A DNA stretch of 64,000 nucleotides from Flectobacillus sp. BAB-3569 (GCF_002270355.1 NZ_NJFZ01000006.1:434001-498000); one strand, 5' to 3'; shown: positions 7,144-16,444, numbered from the stretch's first letter. Numbers and translations are program-made. The notes: a model not told the origin generated them from the letters alone.

Positions 7144-8253
7144 CTAGACTTTGACAAAGATTTTTTTATTGTGCATGATCCAAAGTATGCCACACCATAA
7201 GCTTACGAGGATAATTGCTCCTGCAAGGGAAGCATTATAAGGGCTATCAAACCATGGCGTAATCCATGATTTGTATAACCAGACTTGAAGATTGACTTCT
7301 TCGCCTTCGGCATTCTGTAGTTTTATCATTCGTAAAATACGCGGAATCAGACCCGATAAGAAGAATACTGTGATAGCGTTGACACCGTATACCACGAATG
7401 GCTTTGTCCATCGTTGGTAGCCTTTGACATCAATAAGCCAGTACAATCCCACCCAAAAGCAAGTTGCCATACCAGCACTCCAACACACGTATGAACTTGT
7501 CCATAAGGACTTATTGATGGGAAATCCCGCACTATCCCAAGCCCATCCGACTAGCATGCCCATGCATCCTATTAAACAGAGATTAAGAAGTTTTTTATGA
7601 ACTTCTTGATCTCTGTTTTGCATATAATACCCTGCCAACATACCTGCAATGCCATTGCCAATGGCGGGCAAACTACTTAACAGTCCTTCTGGGTCCCAAA
7701 CTTTTGCTGCTTTATAAAGATGTGGAATCCCCAAAATCATACGGTCAAAATAAGCTCCAAGGTTAGTTTCGGCATATAAATTGGCAGCGCCAATGCCCGG
7801 CACAGGTACCACCGTCATAAGAATATAATACAAAATCAAAATACCTGCCAATACTCCTATTTGAGTACGAGGCTTGGTATAAAGAAAGAGGATAGAGCAA
7901 CAGAAAAAGACTAGACTTATGCGTTGCAAAACACCCATGATACGCACTACTGATATATCAAATTTGGGAAAAAGAGATAGAAAAAGCCCTAAGCCAAAGA
8001 GCTTTAAACTACGCTCTATTATTCTAAGAAGAGTTTTAGAGTCGGGTTGTTTATCTTTAAATGCATAAGAAATAGAAACTCCAACGATAAAAAGAAAGAA
8101 AGGAAATACCAAATCGGTAGGAGTGCAACCATCCCAAGCGGCGTGTTCGAGAGGCCAATAGATATGTCCCCAATCGCCTGGGTTGTTGACCAAAATCATC
8201 ATGGCTACCGTGAGCCCTCGAAAGGTATCGAGTGAGAGTAAGCGTTGTTTCAT
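7144..8253 (-). CDS. NagX/HGSNAT-like membrane acyltransferase (DUF5009)
   Basis: This polytopic membrane protein of 369 residues resembles bacterial relatives of heparan-alpha-glucosaminide N-acetyltransferase. The N-terminal pattern is RLLSLDTFRGLTVAMMILVN, then EHAAWDGCTPTDLVFPFF (about 36-53), where H37 matches the active-site histidine region. Around ten hydrophobic segments follow. The family moves acetyl groups across the membrane onto amino sugars or similar acceptors. The substrate here is unknown. The start is preceded by R3 repeats. Confidence 0.88.
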   Translation of the reverse strand: MKQRLLSLDTFRGLTVAMMILVNNPGDWGHIYWPLEHAAWDGCTPTDLVFPFFLFIVGVSISYAFKDKQPDSKTLLRIIERSLKLFGLGLFLSLFPKFDISVVRIMGVLQRISLVFFCCSILFLYTKPRTQIGVLAGILILYYILMTVVPVPGIGAANLYAETNLGAYFDRMILGIPHLYKAAKVWDPEGLLSSLPAIGNGIAGMLAGYYMQNRDQEVHKKLLNLCLIGCMGMLVGWAWDSAGFPINKSLWTSSYVCWSAGMATCFWVGLYWLIDVKGYQRWTKPFVVYGVNAITVFFLSGLIPRILRMIKLQNAEGEEVNLQVWLYKSWITPWFDSPYNASLAGAIILVSLWCGILWIMHNKKIFVKV

Positions 8254-8352
8254 AAGTTGTTGTTAGAAGTGTAATTCTAAGATAGTTGTTATTGAGTGAT
8301 TTAGCGAGTTGTGATTGAGTGATTTTTGAAAAAAATCTAGTTTTTCAAACTG

Positions 8353-8488
8353 ATTACTGGACAAAACTGAATATCCTAGTTCAAGACTTAGTCTTGGACT
8401 CATTCTTTTAACAGTTTAAAACTGTTCTTAAAAAATCATTGAAAAAGTCGATACACCTGAATCACACTTTCTCGTTTTGTCCAGTAAT
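8353..8488. repeat. 136-bp element with 15-bp perfect terminal inverted repeats, R5 inside
   Basis: ATTACTGGACAAAAC at 8353-8367 is repeated inverted at 8474-8488. The interior contains an R5 unit (8376-8426) with the 17-nt palindrome AACAGTTTAAAACTGTT at 8410-8426. Imperfect R3 inverted repeats (GTGATTTTTGAAAA / TTTTCAAAATCAC) flank it on both sides. No coding capacity is seen. It resembles a small MITE-like or nested palindromic repeat. Confidence 0.7.
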
Positions 8489-8523
8489 TAGCTTTTCAAA
8501 ATCACTAAATCACAACTCTCTCA

Positions 8524-8820
8524 TCACAATTTGTTGGGTGCTATTTCAATCTTCGAAATCTGTACCTCTGGCTTAAACTGCAATATCCATGCAAGCACTT
8601 CGTCCATCACGGTCATATTGAGCGAGTATTCGATAAACTGCCCTTTTTTGATAGCGACGACCAATTCGGCCTGTTTGAGCAGGTCGAGATGATGCGAAAT
8701 ACTCGGTTTCGACATATTGAATTGCTCGGCGATTTCACCAGCATTGAGGTCTTTGTCTTTGAGGAGCTCTAAAATTTCACGACGTGTGGGGTCGTTGAGC
8801 GCTTTGAATAAGGTATTCAT
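8524..8820 (-). CDS. ArsR/SdpR-type winged-helix repressor
   Basis: This 98-residue regulator follows the autorepressor SdpR pattern: LFKALNDPTRREILELLKD, then GEIAEQFNMSKPSISHHLDLL as the helix-turn-helix. No metal-binding cysteine box is present, so metal sensing is unlikely. It starts 12 bp after the alpha/beta hydrolase gene on the same strand and is probably co-transcribed with it. In the known SdpR/SdpI systems the repressor is paired with a membrane immunity protein; none is seen here. Confidence 0.9.
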   Translation of the reverse strand: MNTLFKALNDPTRREILELLKDKDLNAGEIAEQFNMSKPSISHHLDLLKQAELVVAIKKGQFIEYSLNMTVMDEVLAWILQFKPEVQISKIEIAPNKL

Positions 8821-8832
8821 AACTTAAATATT

Positions 8833-9795
8833 TTATCGGAGTTTCTTTATCCAGTTAATGATTCCCTCTATAAGTTGAGGTGCTAAAGGTAAATCTGGAT
8901 TTTGATAATTTTGTTGTGATTCCTGTGGGTCTAGCGTGCCTAATTTGAGTACATGATTCATTTGTGGAATCATCAGATAAGTAGACTTTGGAGCAGCCTG
9001 ATGCAAGGCTTGTCCTTCTTTTTCAGCAACTTGAATATCGGCACTGCCTTGAACAATCAAAATTGGGTTTGTGATTTTAGTAATTTCTTGGCTAGGATTA
9101 TACCGCAACCACGAAATCATATAGGGCTGGATACTCGTGCGAAACAAGCTGAAAATTACCATATTTTGCATGAGTTTGGGAATAGTTTTACCTTGTTTGA
9201 GTGTTGCCAAATAGTTTTTAACAGTATCCTTTACCGAATCAGGAATGGCTTGTGGGCGAAGCTGCTCACTGATTACCTCATCGATTCCTTGAGCGATACC
9301 AGATACCGAAATATAGCCATCAACCTTTCTTTTTTGTGCCAGAAGCATTCCTAATAACGAGCCTTCCGAATGTCCAAGAACAAGTACTTTGCTAAATCGA
9401 GGGTCTTTGCGAAGTGTATCCAAAAATTGAGCGGCATCGTCGGCGCCTGTCTCAAAACGCATATCTATTTCTTTGACAGCGGTATTACTACTTTTTCCAA
9501 TACCTCTCTTGTCATATCTCAAGCTTGCTATTTGATTTTTTGCCAAGCCTTCTGCCAACAATTTATAGGATTGAGCCTTTACGCCCAAAGGATTATTCCC
9601 GTCGCGGTCTGTCGGACCCGAACCTGCAATAATCAGTACAACTGGCATAGGCTTAGTTGTTTGAGGTACTAATAAGGTTCCTTCAAGATTACCTTTGGTT
9701 TGTGGTAAAACTACGATTTGTTCTTGATTTTGAGCGAAAAGATTGAACTGAGTAAATGCAACCGTCAACCATAGATAGATAAGTTTTTTTGTCAT
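8833..9795 (-). CDS. Secreted alpha/beta hydrolase
   Basis: This 320-residue serine hydrolase has an N-terminal signal peptide ending near FNLFAQ. IIAGSGPTDRDGN (about 55-67) is the oxyanion region and GHSEGS (141-146) the nucleophile elbow with S143. GSADIQV contains the likely acid (D253) and MNHVLK the histidine (H281). It resembles peptidase/esterase-like hydrolases of the YcjY/CocE-like group. The substrate is unknown. It is the first gene of a likely two-gene unit with the SdpR-type repressor. Confidence 0.9.
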   Translation of the reverse strand: MTKKLIYLWLTVAFTQFNLFAQNQEQIVVLPQTKGNLEGTLLVPQTTKPMPVVLIIAGSGPTDRDGNNPLGVKAQSYKLLAEGLAKNQIASLRYDKRGIGKSSNTAVKEIDMRFETGADDAAQFLDTLRKDPRFSKVLVLGHSEGSLLGMLLAQKRKVDGYISVSGIAQGIDEVISEQLRPQAIPDSVKDTVKNYLATLKQGKTIPKLMQNMVIFSLFRTSIQPYMISWLRYNPSQEITKITNPILIVQGSADIQVAEKEGQALHQAAPKSTYLMIPQMNHVLKLGTLDPQESQQNYQNPDLPLAPQLIEGIINWIKKLR

Positions 9796-10140
9796 GATAG
9801 GAAAAGGGTGAAATTTTTCTGAATATTAAGTATTTATCCGATGTTAAAAAGCTTAAAGATAGCTATCGTCAGAAGTATCTCTAGTCTCAAATAGTGTAGA
9901 TTTTTGCATACTCAGCAGCGTTTGAGTGAAAATACATGAATCGGTAGTTTTAAAACACGAAACATATATCTCTAAAGCCATTGAAAATTTGACAAGTTTA
10001 GCATTAAAAAAGGACAATCATCACACTTACATTTTCAAATTATCAAATCTTCAAATTACACAAATCCCCCCAAAGCCCCGTCAGGATACAATAAGTTTTT
10101 CTGTATATTAGAACCCTCAACTATTTAACGCCCTTTTACC
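9796..10140. other. Divergent intergenic region
   Basis: This 345-bp spacer separates the hydrolase (minus strand) from the isomerase-like gene (plus strand), so both promoters should lie here. A short R4-type run (ATTTTCAAATTATCAAATCTT) occurs near 10032-10055. I see no convincing gene; a 61-codon open frame at 9926 lacks any protein-like features. Confidence 0.5.
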
Positions 10141-11058
10141 ATGCAAAGACGTGATTTTACCAAAAATCTATTAGCAGCTTCTGCCGTAAGTACGCTTTCG
10201 AGCGGTGTGTTGGAAGCAAAAAATACTTCAGCTCAACCTGCTTTTAAACTCAAATATGCACCTCATTTTGGAATGTTCGAAAATTCCGCAGGAAAAGATC
10301 CTATCGACCAACTTAAGTTTATGCACGAAATGGGTTTTCGTGCGCTTGAGGATAATGGTATGATGGACAGATCTGTGGAGGTACAAACAAAAGTCGGGGA
10401 AACTATGGCAAAGCTAGGAATGACCATGGGAGTTTTTGTGGTAAACTTTGATAACTGGCCATTACAAACTTCCTTGGCTTCGGGTAAAAAGGAATGGCGT
10501 GATAAGTTTTTACAAAGATGTAAAGAAGCCGTAGAAGTCGCCAAACGTGTGAATGCCAAGTGGATGACCGTAGTGCCAGGCAATTACGACCGTAGTATTC
10601 CCATCGGAATCCAGACTGGACATGTAATTGAGTCTTTGCGTATGGCAAGCGCCATTTTCGAACCACATGGCTTGGTGATGGTGTTGGAGGCATTAAGCGA
10701 TACCCCAGATTTGTTTTTAAGAAATTCAGATCAAACCTATATGATTTGTAAGGCTGTCAATAGTCCATCGTGTAAGTTTTTGTTTGATATGTGGCACATG
10801 CAACGTAACGAGGGACATATTATTTACAACATTGACCAAACGTGGGACGAGATTGGATATTTCCAAATTGGCGACGAGCCTGGGCGTAAAGAACCAACCA
10901 CAGGCGAGATGAATTACAAGAATATTTTCAAACATATTAATGCAAAGTCACAAGCAACTGGCCGTGATTTTGTTTTCGGCATGGAACATGGCAATTCGGT
11001 AAAAGGCAAAGAAGGTGAAATCAAATTGATTGAGGCCTATCGTGCTTCAGATTTATAG
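10141..11058 (+). CDS. TIM-barrel sugar isomerase/epimerase-like protein (hydroxypyruvate isomerase family)
   Basis: This 305-residue protein starts with a Tat-like signal, MQRRDFTKNLLAASAVS, so it is probably exported. The body is an AP-endonuclease-2/xylose-isomerase-like TIM barrel. Candidate metal and catalytic residues lie in VLEALSD, FDMWHMQ, GDEPGR and GMEHGNS, which follow the hydroxypyruvate isomerase order. The substrate is unknown. The gene is monocistronic and shares a bidirectional terminator with the receptor gene that converges on it. Confidence 0.88.
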   Translation: MQRRDFTKNLLAASAVSTLSSGVLEAKNTSAQPAFKLKYAPHFGMFENSAGKDPIDQLKFMHEMGFRALEDNGMMDRSVEVQTKVGETMAKLGMTMGVFVVNFDNWPLQTSLASGKKEWRDKFLQRCKEAVEVAKRVNAKWMTVVPGNYDRSIPIGIQTGHVIESLRMASAIFEPHGLVMVLEALSDTPDLFLRNSDQTYMICKAVNSPSCKFLFDMWHMQRNEGHIIYNIDQTWDEIGYFQIGDEPGRKEPTTGEMNYKNIFKHINAKSQATGRDFVFGMEHGNSVKGKEGEIKLIEAYRASDL

Positions 11059-11108
11059 GATTGTCTAGATTGAGTGAATGAGTGGTTTGATGAATGAGTG
11101 ATTATCCT

Positions 11109-11147
11109 AAAAAAGCGGTCGAAAATTGTTTTTTCGACCGCTTTTTT
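11109..11147. terminator. Bidirectional terminator between convergent genes
   Basis: A 17-bp perfect stem (11109-11125 with 11131-11147, core GCGGTCGAAAA) is flanked by A6 and T6. It lies between the isomerase-like gene and the receptor-like gene. The stem is identical to the one at 15452-15489. An R6 palindrome at 11179-11197 follows. Confidence 0.85.
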
Positions 11148-11178
11148 GATACTACTATGCTAGATTTTATTCGGCTTT

Positions 11179-11197
11179 AGACGCAATCATTGCGTCT
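11179..11197. repeat. R6 palindrome (AGACGCAAT/ATTGCGTCT)
   Basis: Perfect 9-bp arms flank a single central base. Related copies, many degenerate, occur near 207-232, 15399-15420, 16366-16390, 16475-16497, 32631-32656, 54730-54750 and 54790-54810. Confidence 0.75.
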
Positions 11198-11277
11198 CTA
11201 CGTCTAGAATACAAATTGTGACATAACTACTCATACACTTTTCAAAACTCTACACTCCGCACTCCAAACTCTACTAC

Positions 11278-13689
11278 TTAGTTCGCTTTCACACGATTTG
11301 ATTCTGACTCGGAACCTGTTTGACGTGAGCGACTTGCTTTTAATTTCTGATTACCAAAACTATAACTAAACCCTAAACGAAGGTTTTGAGATGCTTCACG
11401 ACTAAAGTACTTAAGGTTAATATCTTGATATTCAATAAGTCCTCTTGTTTGTTCGGTATAAAATACGTCATTCATCGCCAACGAAATCTTGCCTTTTCCT
11501 TCTAATACTTTGTATTGTAAACCAATTGTTAATGCTCCTAATGGGTTTAAAGTTAAAAACTCTTGTTGTGAACGAGTCATATACCAACCACCCATTTCCA
11601 TGCTCAGTTTGTTGGTAAATTTGGCGTTAATATTAAAGTAAGCCAACCAGTTTACACGAGATTGATCAAAAGTGCCTCCTAGATAATTGGCATTGTAGGC
11701 ATTGTATATCAATTGATTACCGCCGTATCCCGAAATTTTCTTTCCAATTTTGATAGGGAAGTTTAGTTCTACAAAGTAGTTTTTGTAAGTCGCTAAGTTT
11801 TCGGCAGTTGTATAGGTACGCTTTGTTGCAGGGTCTTGCTTTGGCGCATTATCCACTATGACATCGTTAGTGTTGTTGTAACCAAGCGCAAAAAATGGCT
11901 GTCCATCAAATGTCAATTGCAATTTAATTTCGTTGGTCAACTGTGGTTTCAACAATGGATTACCTCTCGTAAAAGTCAAAGAGTCAATCTGGAATTCAAA
12001 TGGGTTTTGTTGTTGATAACTTGGGCGGTCGATACGACGGGTAAACGAAGTTGTAATGGCCAAGCTTTTGTTAAGCTTATGTGTTAAGAAAACACTTGGG
12101 AAAAACTGCCAATAGTTACGCTCCAACACATTTTTATTTTCAACCTGACTAAAACCCGTTGCAACGGTTTGTTCTGTACGCAAACCCGTTTGAAGTTCCC
12201 ATTTTTTACCAAAACTGGTATTGTAATTTACATAAAGCGCATTGATGTTTTCTTTATAATTGAAAACATTGCTTCGTTTGGTATCTAACACCTGTTCACG
12301 ATAAAAACGCAAATCGTTGTCAATCGTGGCAAAACTCATTTTTCCACCCGCTTCCAACTTGCTGTCCTTCGAAATAGGGTGTGTATAATCCAACTTTGCT
12401 GTCATAAATTGCACAGGGTTATCCACACTCTGTGAATTATTACGACGTAAACCATTGTCCACAATCGTAATCAAGTTTTGATTTTTGAGTTTGTACTGTA
12501 CGTAGTCTAAATCCACGTTTAGTTCACGACCTGTACTATCAAAACTATGTTTCCAGTTGAGATTATAACCAATATTATTACGAGTAGTAGGTTGGTCGTT
12601 AAGGGTTTCGAACTGACTAGTTAATTGTTTAGTTTCTGTCGAAAATACTTTTGTAATAGCTGTACTGTTGTTGCTGCCCGAACGGTCAAAACCTGTGAGT
12701 AATATCCCGATGGTATTTTTCTTATCTAAATAATAGTCAGCGCCTAGACGTGCATTATGAACTTTGGCATCACCAGGATTCATCATGATATTCGAAAACT
12801 CATCCTTGCCAATTACACGGTCAATTTGTGTGAGTTGAAAAAACGTCCTATCCGAATACGTATAGCTTCCAAATACGTTCCACTTGCCTTTGCGGTGATT
12901 GAGCGAAAAGTTAGGAGAATATCCGCCAAAAAAGTCATTTTTACTACGATTTACGACCGTATTATCAACCATTGCACCTCTAAAGTTGAGGGCAACCGAG
13001 CCATTTGTACCAAGATTAGCATTGCGTTTCATTACAATATTTATCACAGCACCACCCGCAGCATCATATTTGGCAGAGGGATTTTTGATTACTTCGATTT
13101 TTTCGATGCTATTACTAGGCAAATCTTTCAAAACCTGATTCATATCGGTGTACTGCGATGGTTTTCCATCAATCATAATCGATACCGAAGCTTTACCCGC
13201 AATCGTGATACGGTCTTGAGCAATAATTAGCCCAGGGACTTTTTGTAAAACTTCAATAGCAGTACTTCCCACAGAAGCAGGACTATTAGCCACATTTACG
13301 ACTAATTTATCGGCTCTTTGTTCCAAAAAGGGTTTCTGAGCGGTTACTGTTACTTCGTCTAAGGTCTTTGAACTTGTCTTTAAGATAATATTTTCGATGG
13401 TAACTGGTGATTGGTCTACAGAGAAAACAGCACTAAAGGCTTTTTGATAGCCCATCATCGAAATACTAATGAGGTAGCGACCTTTATTGACTGATTCAAA
13501 ATGATAAACCCCAGAGGCATCCGTCAAGTTGGCTTTTACCATACTTGAATCCTTAGCTGAAAGTAGGGATACCGTGGCAAATTCGGCAGCTTGATTTTTT
13601 TCGTCAAAAACTTTACCCGTAATTTTTTGTTGAGCCAAAGCTCCAAATCCACAAAAGATAGATAGTAGTAGTGTTTGTAATAATTTCAT
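11278..13689 (-). CDS. TonB-dependent receptor-like outer-membrane beta-barrel protein
   Basis: The ATG at 13689 is preferred over the in-frame ATG at 13821 because it begins a good signal peptide, MKLLQTLLLSIFCGFGALAQ. That gives about 803 residues. A carboxypeptidase-regulatory-like domain (ITGKVFDEKNQAAEFATVSL) comes first. A plug-like domain follows (LDEVTVTAQKPFLEQRADKL, VPGLIIAQDRITIAGKASV, IEKIEVIKNPSAKYDAAGG). A long barrel of the outer-membrane beta-barrel type makes up the rest. Such proteins import ligands with TonB energy or are related barrels. The ligand is unknown, and no SusD partner is adjacent. The C-terminus ends in a charged tail after the last strand. Confidence 0.9.
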   Translation of the reverse strand: MKLLQTLLLSIFCGFGALAQQKITGKVFDEKNQAAEFATVSLLSAKDSSMVKANLTDASGVYHFESVNKGRYLISISMMGYQKAFSAVFSVDQSPVTIENIILKTSSKTLDEVTVTAQKPFLEQRADKLVVNVANSPASVGSTAIEVLQKVPGLIIAQDRITIAGKASVSIMIDGKPSQYTDMNQVLKDLPSNSIEKIEVIKNPSAKYDAAGGAVINIVMKRNANLGTNGSVALNFRGAMVDNTVVNRSKNDFFGGYSPNFSLNHRKGKWNVFGSYTYSDRTFFQLTQIDRVIGKDEFSNIMMNPGDAKVHNARLGADYYLDKKNTIGILLTGFDRSGSNNSTAITKVFSTETKQLTSQFETLNDQPTTRNNIGYNLNWKHSFDSTGRELNVDLDYVQYKLKNQNLITIVDNGLRRNNSQSVDNPVQFMTAKLDYTHPISKDSKLEAGGKMSFATIDNDLRFYREQVLDTKRSNVFNYKENINALYVNYNTSFGKKWELQTGLRTEQTVATGFSQVENKNVLERNYWQFFPSVFLTHKLNKSLAITTSFTRRIDRPSYQQQNPFEFQIDSLTFTRGNPLLKPQLTNEIKLQLTFDGQPFFALGYNNTNDVIVDNAPKQDPATKRTYTTAENLATYKNYFVELNFPIKIGKKISGYGGNQLIYNAYNANYLGGTFDQSRVNWLAYFNINAKFTNKLSMEMGGWYMTRSQQEFLTLNPLGALTIGLQYKVLEGKGKISLAMNDVFYTEQTRGLIEYQDINLKYFSREASQNLRLGFSYSFGNQKLKASRSRQTGSESESNRVKAN

Positions 13690-14123
13690 TGGTTTAAATT
13701 TGTTAAAAGCACTTAGCCAAGTCCACTTGTAGGTTTCAAAGAGGTTTATACTTGGAATCAGATTGAATTGATAGAGAAGTTTAGTACTCCCTAGATGCAA
13801 CAGAACAAAGTTAGGTTGCACACATCAATAAAAAATTTGCTTCGTGAAGAATGGAACGATAAATGGATAGGGGGCAAATTTATCTGCTTTAGGCTATATG
13901 CTGTAAGCAAAAAAGGTCCTGTCTGGTGGGGTTACTTAATTAGCAGTTTCTACTCAATTTAGGAACTCTCTGAAGGAATATTTGTTTATTCTATAAAACT
14001 TATAGATTAAATTTTTAATTTTAAAAAGGAATTAAGTTTTCAATACAAAGTAATGACGCAATTATGGAAGAATGTCTTACTTTTTTGAAGTGAAAAATTG
14101 ACACGACAACTAAAAACTAGCAT
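13690..14123. other. Divergent intergenic region receptor-tlpA
   Basis: This 434-bp spacer should hold the promoters of the receptor-like gene and the tlpA-like gene. A short R2-like TTTAGGCTATATGCTGTAAGC occurs near 13890. I see no gene or clear hairpin. Confidence 0.5.
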
Positions 14124-15335
14124 ATGAAATTACATAAAATTATAGCCTCAGCGGCTTTAGCAATAGCAAGCTTTGGTATCACAAAAGCACAAGTAGCTCC
14201 TAAACAAGGGGTTTGGAGAGGTACTTTTAGTTTGTTTGAAGGAAAAGAGTCTCCTTTTAATTTTGAGTTAAAAGGCAAAGATGCCTATTTATTAAACGCT
14301 TCAGAGAGATTTGAGCTAAAAGGTGTTACACAAAAAGGCGATTCATTATTTATTCCTGTTGAGATTTTTGATGCTGTATTAGCAGCCAAAATCGAAAGCC
14401 CAACCACCTTGTCGGGGGTATTCAAAAAAGGCACTACTCGTATTCCATTCAAGGCATCGCAAGGTAGTCGCTATCGTTTCTTCGAAAAAGGAACACCTTC
14501 AAAGGCAAGTTTAGCAGGCAAATGGGAAGTGTATATGGGCCCTGCTACAACACCAGTGATTGGTGTATTTGAACAAAAGGGTCAAAAAATTACAGGAACA
14601 TTTTTATCAAAAACGGGCGATTATCGCTATTACGAAGGAGATATCAAAGGTGATGAGTTTTATCTTTCGGCCTTTAGTGGCTCAAGTCCAGCGTTGATTA
14701 TTGGTAAAATTGAAGGCAATACCATTACTGGTCAAAGCATTGGAGCTACAAGCGCTCGACCATTGAAAGGAACGAAGAATGACCAAATAGAATTACCAGA
14801 TGCGTATTCATTGACGAAAGTGAAAGATGGTAAACAATTTGATTTTACTTTTCCAGATGCCTTTACAGGACAAAATACCTCGTTGAGTGATGCCAAGTAC
14901 AAAGGAAAAGTGGTTATTGTAACGATTTTGGGCAGCTGGTGTCCAAACTGTATCGATGAAGCCTCTTATATGGCGCCGTGGTACAAAGCCAATAAAAATC
15001 GTGGCGTAGAAATCATTGGTTTATCTTTTGAGCGTAAAAATGACCCAGCTTTTGCAAAAACTCGTTTGGAAGCTTTGAAAAAACGATTTGACATCCAATA
15101 TGACATCTTATTTGCTGGTTTGGCAGATACGCAATACGCTTCGTCGGTATTACCTGCTTTGTCTGAGATTATTTCTTTTCCAACTACCATTATTGTGGAT
15201 AAATCTGGGAAAGTCGCTAAAATTCATACAGGATATTCAGGTCCAGCAACAGGAAAATACTATGATGATTTTGTAAAAGAATTTAATCATGAAATTGATG
15301 AATTATTGAAGCAAGATTTGTCAACTGGAAAATAG
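14124..15335 (+). CDS. TlpA-family thiol-disulfide oxidoreductase
   Basis: This is a periplasmic thioredoxin-like protein of 403 residues. A signal peptide (MKLHKIIASAALAIASFGI, ending near TKAQ) is followed by a beta-rich N-terminal region of about 200 residues. The C-terminal TlpA/AhpC-type domain (about 235-395) carries the redox motif WCPNC with C273 and C276. Family members reduce periplasmic disulfides, often for cytochrome maturation. The long N-terminal domain may bind a partner and is not identified. The gene is monocistronic, ending at a shared terminator. Confidence 0.93.
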   Translation: MKLHKIIASAALAIASFGITKAQVAPKQGVWRGTFSLFEGKESPFNFELKGKDAYLLNASERFELKGVTQKGDSLFIPVEIFDAVLAAKIESPTTLSGVFKKGTTRIPFKASQGSRYRFFEKGTPSKASLAGKWEVYMGPATTPVIGVFEQKGQKITGTFLSKTGDYRYYEGDIKGDEFYLSAFSGSSPALIIGKIEGNTITGQSIGATSARPLKGTKNDQIELPDAYSLTKVKDGKQFDFTFPDAFTGQNTSLSDAKYKGKVVIVTILGSWCPNCIDEASYMAPWYKANKNRGVEIIGLSFERKNDPAFAKTRLEALKKRFDIQYDILFAGLADTQYASSVLPALSEIISFPTTIIVDKSGKVAKIHTGYSGPATGKYYDDFVKEFNHEIDELLKQDLSTGK

Positions 15336-15451
15336 ACGTGAGTGAGTTGTGATTTGTTGAATGAGTGATTGTTCTAAGATTTGTATTCTTTAAGCTGTAG
15401 AGACACAATACTTTAGGTCTTAAGCCAAGTTAGATATAGCATAGTAATATC

Positions 15452-15489
15452 AAAAAAGCGGTCGAAAAATAATTTTCGACCGCTTTTTT
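15452..15489. terminator. Bidirectional terminator between convergent genes
   Basis: A 17-bp perfect stem (15452-15468 with 15473-15489, core GCGGTCGAAAA) is flanked by A6 and T7. It separates the tlpA-like gene and the glycine-zipper lipoprotein gene and matches the stem at 11109-11147. Confidence 0.85.
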
Positions 15490-15592
15490 TGATGAATCAT
15501 TATCAAATTTTGATAATGCACTAGACCGTATTTAACAGGTATAATTTTTAGCCTACTGCAAAAAGCTTAGAGCCTAAAACAGATAAAATTAT

Positions 15593-16102
15593 TTACTGTT
15601 TTTTATCTAAAATCGCACCTACACCTGCTCCTGCACCAGCACCTAATGCTCCACCGATAACAGCTCCAGCCGCTCTATTTCTTTTGTTGACTACGGCTCC
15701 AGTTACAGCACCAACACCAGCGCCAATCAAGGCTCCTTTGGCAACTTTCGACATTTTGCTTTTTTTCTTGGTTACTGTTGGCGTACTAGCCGTATTTGTC
15801 GAAGAGCTACTTGAGCTAGAAGTCTTTTCAACTTTGGCTGGATTACTATTGTTAGCACCAGAAATGGCAGCACTAGTGCTTTGAGCACCCTCGCCAGCTG
15901 ATTGAGTCACCTGAGTGGTTGGTGTTGCTTTTTGCATTGAGTCAATCACCATTTGTTTTACTTCTTGCGCTTGAGCGACCATTTTCATCGAATCAATGGC
16001 AGCTTTTTTTGCTAATTCGATAGCAGCTTTATCATCTGTTTTTTGTTGGCAAGAAGCCAAGCCAAGAATGGCTGTTGCGAAAATCAAAATTAACTTTTTC
16101 AT
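15593..16102 (-). CDS. Glycine-zipper lipoprotein
   Basis: This 169-residue protein has a lipoprotein signal with lipobox LASC (C19). A helical Ala/Lys/Met-rich stretch (about 24-60) leads into a Ser/Thr-rich linker that includes a run of serines. The C-terminal third (about 122-165) is a glycine zipper: KGALIGAGVGAVTGAVV, then GAVIGGALGAGAGAGVGAI. Such segments insert in or span membranes. It resembles small envelope lipoproteins of unknown function. Its only close neighbour is the convergent tlpA-like gene. Confidence 0.85.
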   Translation of the reverse strand: MKKLILIFATAILGLASCQQKTDDKAAIELAKKAAIDSMKMVAQAQEVKQMVIDSMQKATPTTQVTQSAGEGAQSTSAAISGANNSNPAKVEKTSSSSSSSTNTASTPTVTKKKSKMSKVAKGALIGAGVGAVTGAVVNKRNRAAGAVIGGALGAGAGAGVGAILDKKQ

Positions 16103-16408
16103 AAATTTTACGTGTTAGTATAAAGCAATTGATTACTTATGTGTTGTTTTAAAATAATTGCTTTATGAATGTTTGACAGTACAAAGTTGAAAGCAGAAAA
16201 ATCTGTTTCTTTGACATATTAACGTAATTCGTACTCGTTTGGGTTTGCTCCTGATTGGTAATTGAGTAAATGGTCAGATTTTTCAAGGAGGATTATTCAC
16301 CTATTGAATTGAGTGATTTGAGTTTGAGTGGATGAGTGATTATGTTAAAATTTATATTCTAGCCGTAGAGATATAATGCTTTGCGTCTTAAGCCGAGTCC
16401 AGTATCAA

Positions 16409-16444
16409 AAAAAGTGGTCGAAAAACAATTTTCGACCACTTTTT
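16409..16444. terminator. Terminator with compensatory base change
   Basis: A 16-bp perfect stem (16409-16424 with 16429-16444, core GTGGTCGAAAA) lies downstream of the minus-strand PVC-type gene. Compared with 11109 and 15452, one G-C pair has become T-A in both arms (GCGG to GTGG, CCGC to CCAC), so pairing is kept. Confidence 0.75.

Noticed and set aside
9926-10111. 61-codon plus-strand frame before the isomerase-like gene
   Set aside because: It crosses R4 repeat sequence, has no recognisable features and lies where the promoter is expected.
13690-13821. N-terminal extension of the receptor-like protein from the ATG at 13821
   Set aside because: The internal ATG at 13689 starts a canonical signal peptide; the extension would bury it 44 residues in.
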